Positions 59,305-64,000 of a DNA stretch of 64,000 bases are shown one piece after another (positions within the stretch are counted from its first letter, which is position 1; each line of letters starts with the position of its first letter). Position numbers and translations under genes: made by a program. Source of the DNA: Diospyros lotus (taxonomy: Eukaryota > Streptophyta > Magnoliopsida > Ericales > Ebenaceae); NCBI RefSeq assembly GCF_014633365.1, contig NC_068338.1, forward strand, positions 49,983,716 to 50,047,715. Reading direction: 5' to 3'. The notes beneath the pieces are model-generated. The model saw only the letters and a list, made by a program, of their open reading frames with translations. It had not been told where the DNA came from and did not search any database.

Positions 59305-61003
59305 TACTCTTATTCCAATTAAGTTTCAACTTAATAAAGAATCATCATTTAGTATAGATATATACATATTATTTAATGAGATAAAGATTTAAAAATGAAG
59401 TACATTACTTGTTACATAATAAGTATAAAAAGTGATGTTTTTGGAATCACAACCCATTTGTCAAAGAAATTAGGCACAACAATAAATAAGTCAAAAAAAT
59501 GCCAAACAACCAAAAAAAGAAACAACGAAAAATTGAGAGACCCTCTTATATAGGTTTCTCAATACTTCATTTAGAGACTTTTCAAATGCAGTTTCGATTG
59601 AAATATATCAACTAACTTTAAAATTAATATCTTGAAAGTCAGAATGAATGATTTTGAAAGACATTAATATTTTTTTATATGTCAATTTTAACCTGTATAA
59701 ATAACGGTGATCTTCACTCTCTAAGTATGCAAAATCTTTTATATAATTTATCTAAATATTTTTTTTTTCAATTAAACTTATAACTTAGGCATTGAAAAAT
59801 GTCCTTTAACTCTTTTCTATCTTACAATCTTCTAAAAACTTAAAAGATGATTTTCTTATTGTCATAAATTTGTTATTAGATCTCCATAATAATAAAAATA
59901 AATAAGATATTAATATTAAAAATAAGATAATATAAAGTGTCCAGGTGCATGCTCCTTAATTTATTACTACTCATTTGTCTCATGTTTTTTTAAAAAAGAA
60001 AAGAAAAGAAAAGAAAATAGATTCTCTCGTTATTATGTCTGAGACTTGTTAGATTTTGCTGTCATATGCTAGAACATGGATAAATAAAAATAATAAAATA
60101 AGCACGAATTTAGCACGTGACCTCATCCCTGGTCTTCATTGACAGTCAGCGGCATCTCAGCCCTTAGGCCCACGAACAGTGAAAAGCAACAAATTACGGA
60201 ATCGCTGAGGATGATTCCCAATTGCCCCACTTGACATTAAAGCTTAAACTGCGGGCATAGGTATTATATATTCATAATATATGTATCCATTGGAAAAGGA
60301 AGTCAAGTTGGAAAGTTTTAAGTATCAAGGACTCGGAAGTGTCAGAAGTCAAGGTGGGTGCCCCCTGGTCTTGGCACGTGTTTTTTTGTAGGCCCTCTGA
60401 TTTTACCCTAAATTTAACCCACCAGCTTTGGGCCTTCCCTCCCTTCAGTCCATTCCATTTTAGTAAAAGGATGAATTGTATCGAGCCTTTATGTGGTTTG
60501 AATTCTTTGCGTAATTTTTTTTTATACTTTATAAGTAAGTTTTTGTTTTTTATTTTTTTGGCAAAAATACCTTTTTTAACAAACAACGTTAATTAAATTT
60601 TAAATAAATTAAATTAAGTTCTGTTCTAACAACCATCTCTTTTTTATTTTTATTTATTATTTAGTTTTAATTTAACTTAATTAATATTTAATTAACTTAA
60701 TTTAAATTTAAGTAACGATGCTAAAAATAGAGGGAGTGTCAGTGTAAAAAAAAAAAAACTAAACCACAAGGGTTTCTGTGGTTTATTATTATTTTTATAA
60801 TTTTAACTCAATCAATATTTAATTAATTTAATTTTTATTTAATTAAGCTTAGCTAACTTCATTTGGAATAGAATGGCGGTCTTTTGCAAAAAATACAAAC
60901 CACAACTATCTTCTAAGTCAATTCTAAATCATAAAAGATCTCATGACTCAAACCACAAAAGGTTAAGTGGAATGATTTCTATGTCAATTCTTTACTTTAT
61001 TTA
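59305..61003. other. Upstream of the ERF5/6-like gene; no gene seen
   Basis: Two CACGTG motifs occur (near 60115 and 60375), but about 2 kb from the ATG. Otherwise AT-rich without recognisable frames. Frames at 60272-60596 on both strands have no domain. Confidence 0.3.
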
Positions 61004-61373
61004 GATAATGTTTATTAAAATGAGTAAAATAAGTTTATATTAAAATAAAGTTAAAATAATTTCTAGATTAACATATGAAATTGTTAAAATAAAATTGAGA
61101 AATATTTCGAAATTTTTATCAAACTGTTTGTTAAATTTTTTAAAATGCACTAGAAAATATATACGTAATTTTTTCTTACATATAAAGTTTAAAATATATT
61201 TATTTAGAGAGAGTGGAAAATAAATATATTTAAAAATAATAATTAAGAAATAACGTGAATTTTTTTATAAAGGTCGTCAGATAAATTTAACAAATATATT
61301 AAAAATGATAAAAATTTAAAATATTTTTCATATCTTAATTTTTTTAATTTATATCTTAGTTGACAAACACTCT
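61004..61373. mobile_element. Tourist-like MITE, second copy
   Basis: It begins GATAATGTTTATTAAAATGAG and ends ACAAACACTCTC, flanked by TTA on both sides. The interior blocks (GAGTAAAATAAG, CATATGAAATTGTTAAAAT, AACTGTTTGTTAAATTTTTTA) match 32107-32456. The 3-bp TTA duplication points to the PIF/Harbinger group. Confidence 0.7.
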
Positions 61374-62099
61374 CTTAATACAAAAGCATATTAATCTCGC
61401 AACAAACCATGGTATTATTTATTTGGGTATTAATAATCTACCTCTAATTTGACCCAATGTTAGCCAATTAAAAAGAAGAATAAAAAATGAACTAACTTAT
61501 TAACTACCCATTTAACATCGTTCTTTGCCTACGTATACCTTTCTCAGAGTCACTACCAAAATAAACCTGGCTAGTTACTTCGTTGCTCCTTCTCTTCTCC
61601 AATAGCGAACGAATCAAATGGAAACACTTGTCTGGTTTGGGCCGGTTGACCCCCGAACCGAAGGACCCTGGAAGCTCTGCTTTGGGGTAGGCCATGGCCC
61701 TCAAGACGCACCCATCAACCTTAAAAGAAAAGACAAAAAATAAAAAATAAAAAAAAAGGAAAGAAAACCACAGAAAAAGCAAAACAAAAATCACTTTCCC
61801 TTCGGCCGCACGCAGCTTCGTTGGTTTTATGAGGATTTTCCCAAAGGATCCTTCGTTCCACCCTCCCAGAAACCCTTCCGAAGCCACACACCCCACCCCC
61901 GACACAACACTTATTCTCTCCTTTATAACCCTTCCATCTCACTCTCTTCTTCCACTCAATAATCCCAGCTGAATCCCAGCTGAACTTTTTACATCTCTCT
62001 CTCTCTCTCTCTCTCTCTCTAAAGATTGGATTTTTTAATTTTGAAACGCACAAAAGCACCGTTTTTTTCTCACTTCAAGACCATTGTCGACTTGTTCCA
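61374..62099 (+). promoter_or_regulatory. Promoter region and 5'UTR of the ERF5/6-like gene
   Basis: A TATA-like CCTTTATAACCC lies at about 61920-61931, and a (CT)n tract at about 61996-62021 probably lies in the 5'UTR (about 140 nt). No other gene is seen here. The 133-codon minus-strand frame at 61504-61905 has no domain and was not called. Confidence 0.5.
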
Positions 62100-62960
62100 A
62101 TGGCGATATCGAATGAAGCCTTTGCTTTGGAGCTTATCCGCCAGCACCTTCTCGACGACCATTTCATCGCTAATATTGAATTCTCGACTGGTTCTTCTAG
62201 CTTCTCCGAAACCCAATTTTCAGAGTCTTCTAGCTCAGCTGAGGAAGATGAAGCCGGAAACGACTTCCGAGCAAATAATCGGAAATTAGTTAGTTTAGCT
62301 TCCTTCCCTCAGTTTACTTCCACGGCGCCCAACCTTTTCGAGGTCGAGGCAAAGCCGAAAATTGAGAAGTCGAAGTTAAGTGAGCGCCGGCCACTGCTGA
62401 AGATATCGGTGCCGGATAGGGTTCAGGGGCTGGGTTGCGGCGCTCCTCCGCCGGCGCTGGAGGAGAGGAGGCATTTTAGGGGGGTGAGGCAGCGACCGTG
62501 GGGGAAGTTCGCGGCGGAGATTCGGGACCCGAACCGGCGGGGAGCTAGGGTTTGGCTCGGGACATTTGACACCGCCGTGGAGGCGGCGAAGGCCTACGAC
62601 CGGGCGGCGTTCAAGCTGCGGGGAAGTAAGGCGATCCTGAATTTCCCTCACGAGATTGCGAGTTCCCCCCCGGAATCGGATAGGCCGGTGGAGAGATGCC
62701 GGAAAAGGGACCGAGAGGATGATTCAACGACGGAGAGGAAAAGGGTGGAGGTGAAGAGGGAGAAGTCGCCAGAATCCGAGGGGAGGACGGAAAGCGTAAC
62801 GGCGGCCGTCTGCCCTCTAACGCCGTCGAACTGGACGGCCGTTTGGGACTGTTCTGATACGAAGGGCATCTTTGAGATCCCTCCGTTATCGCCGTCATCG
62901 CCTCACCCTTCCATTGGCTACTCTTCGCAGCTTATGGTCGTTTCTGACGGCGTTTACTAA
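62100..62960 (+). CDS. AP2/ERF transcription factor, ERF5/ERF6-like (group IX)
   Basis: This is a complete intronless frame of 286 residues. The single AP2/ERF domain is at about 124-184 ([21 protein letters not shown], ending AILNFPHEI). Before it, residues about 87-105 ([19 protein letters not shown]) form a block typical of the ERF5/ERF6/ERF104 subgroup. After it come basic stretches ([17 protein letters not shown]) that may serve in nuclear import. The C-terminus ([34 protein letters not shown]) holds the Ser-Pro sites that MAP kinases phosphorylate in this subgroup (family knowledge). The expected role is GCC-box activation in ethylene, jasmonate and pathogen responses. It is divergent from the ERF1/2-like gene, about 8.9 kb away. 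The start is supported by the acidic N-terminus ([15 protein letters not shown]), usual for the group. Confidence 0.92.
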   Translation: MAISNEAFALELIRQHLLDDHFIANIEFSTGSSSFSETQFSESSSSAEEDEAGNDFRANNRKLVSLASFPQFTSTAPNLFEVEAKPKIEKSKLSERRPLLKISVPDRVQGLGCGAPPPALEERRHFRGVRQRPWGKFAAEIRDPNRRGARVWLGTFDTAVEAAKAYDRAAFKLRGSKAILNFPHEIASSPPESDRPVERCRKRDREDDSTTERKRVEVKREKSPESEGRTESVTAAVCPLTPSNWTAVWDCSDTKGIFEIPPLSPSSPHPSIGYSSQLMVVSDGVY

Positions 62961-64000
62961 ATTTAGGAACACCTGACGGCAAAAGTCGGTAGGCAGCTGA
63001 GTTATCCACAACCCAAAAAAAAAAAAAAAAAAGAAAATAGATAAGAGAGAGGATTTTTCTGTATGTAAATAGGAGAAGGGTTAGCGTGATTTTATATTTT
63101 ATATATTATATATATTTTATACGTAATGAAAATGAGAGATGAGGCATATGGCTTTTGAATTATTTGTTAGTTTTATTTATTTCATTTTCAGTTTCAGCTT
63201 CTTATTTAAATATAAAATGAACATGCAACACGTCACATGTCGCATGATTTTCTAAGACCAAAGATTTTAAATAAATTCAAAAGCACTTAAACCTGTACCA
63301 ATTAGTGGATACTTAACGTCTAACCAACTAACATAGAACCCTAGAAATCTTTCGATAAGAATGGTTGGTTGAAATTAGGTAGTGATTTAGGCATGGCCTT
63401 TTGATTTTTGAAGATGCATTGCATCCTTTCTTTACACGCATAACGATGAACACTTTGTTAAGGAGTGGAACTGCAAAATGGGCCGGCCCGCCCCTGCACG
63501 GCCCACAGTACTGGGCTGACGGCCCTAAAGTTGGGCCCCACATGTACAGCCCACGGGCTCTTAAAATAAAAATATTTTTTAACCACGCTCGTATAACTCA
63601 ATATAAATCATTCATCAACCTTAAGTCCGAATGAATATAAATATAAATCATTCATCAACCCTAAGTCCGAATGAATATAAAAGATTGAATGAAGTTTAAA
63701 ATCTTTTATGTATAAAGATAAAAAGAAGGGCAAAAATATTTACATAAAAATAAAAATATTGTTTATTTTGTGATTAATAACATGTACCATTTATTTGGAA
63801 CCAATTTTAACGGAATGAAAAATTTAATTTCATAGTTTAATTATTCCAACATAATTAAAATTCTATCATAAAAACATAATTAATGGTGTGTTTGATTGGA
63901 ATTATTTTTTATAAAAAATGTCACATTAATGAATTTTTTTTTCATATTTGCATGTTTGATTACTTAACATTTTTCATGAAAAATTTTCATGTTACAATAC
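62961..64000. other. 3' region of the ERF5/6-like gene; no further gene seen
   Basis: A probable 3'UTR with AATGAAAA-like poly(A) signals near 63125 is followed by AT-rich DNA. A short GGGCCGGCCC patch lies near 63480. A tandem duplication (ATAAATCATTCATCAACC) occurs at about 63602 and 63642. No supported frame. Confidence 0.4.

Noticed and set aside
61504..61905. 133-codon minus-strand frame upstream of the second ERF
   Set aside because: Overlaps the ERF promoter, passes through homopolymers and has no domain or promoter support.
62376..62898. Minus-strand frames over the second ERF gene
   Set aside because: Shadows of the real coding strand, without domains.

Overview
The window is nuclear DNA from a flowering plant, most likely a eudicot. 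It is AT-rich and has GT-AG introns, plant transcription-factor families and many layers of transposable elements. Only three loci look like functional host genes. All are in the right half: an arginine-rich tandem CCCH zinc-finger gene (47816-48535, minus strand) and two group-IX ERF transcription-factor genes facing away from each other (52413-53192, minus; 62100-62960, plus). No rRNA or tRNA gene or CRISPR array was seen.

Layout. 1-7389: right part of a CACTA (En/Spm) DNA transposon. It carries a tnp2-type transposase gene (790-4380) and a second Ptta/En/Spm-type gene (4401-6619), each with one apparent frameshift. Its right terminus is at 7379-7389 and its left end lies outside the window. 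8030-13125: a second, decayed CACTA relative. Its transposase pseudogene is split by a 2.5 kb solo LTR with a perfect 5-bp target duplication (TSD), and next to it is a two-exon scrap resembling a SPA/COP1 WD40 gene. 13770-50725: a cluster of degraded tandem duplications. The ancestral module seems to be an unidentified minus-strand gene, a tandem array (62-bp and about 265-bp monomers), a spacer and a CCCH zinc-finger gene. Four copies of the unidentified gene and three of the CCCH gene remain, and only the CCCH copy at 47.8 kb is intact.

The cluster is filled with nested insertions. These include a copia-like solo LTR split by a gypsy-like solo LTR (19343-22610), further solo LTRs (27578-30089, 30464-30982) and a truncated LTR (36321-37377). 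There are also hAT, Mutator-like, Tourist-like and foldback elements, a CACTA left end (37378) followed by a broken PLP3 gene fragment, and a copia-type LTR remnant.

50.7-64 kb: the ERF pair and its roughly 9 kb intergenic region. This region holds a complete Cassandra-type TRIM retroelement with a 5S-rRNA-like segment in each LTR (54183-54878), a long-TIR element, and small MITEs. The linked ERF1/2-like and ERF5/6-like genes recall the Arabidopsis ERF2-ERF5 and ERF1-ERF6 neighbours, so this is probably an old conserved gene pair. The ERF at 52.4 kb appears to have lost its usual C-terminus through a frameshift.

All coordinates of repeats, exons and boundaries were read by eye. Family names rest on recognised motifs, not on database searches.
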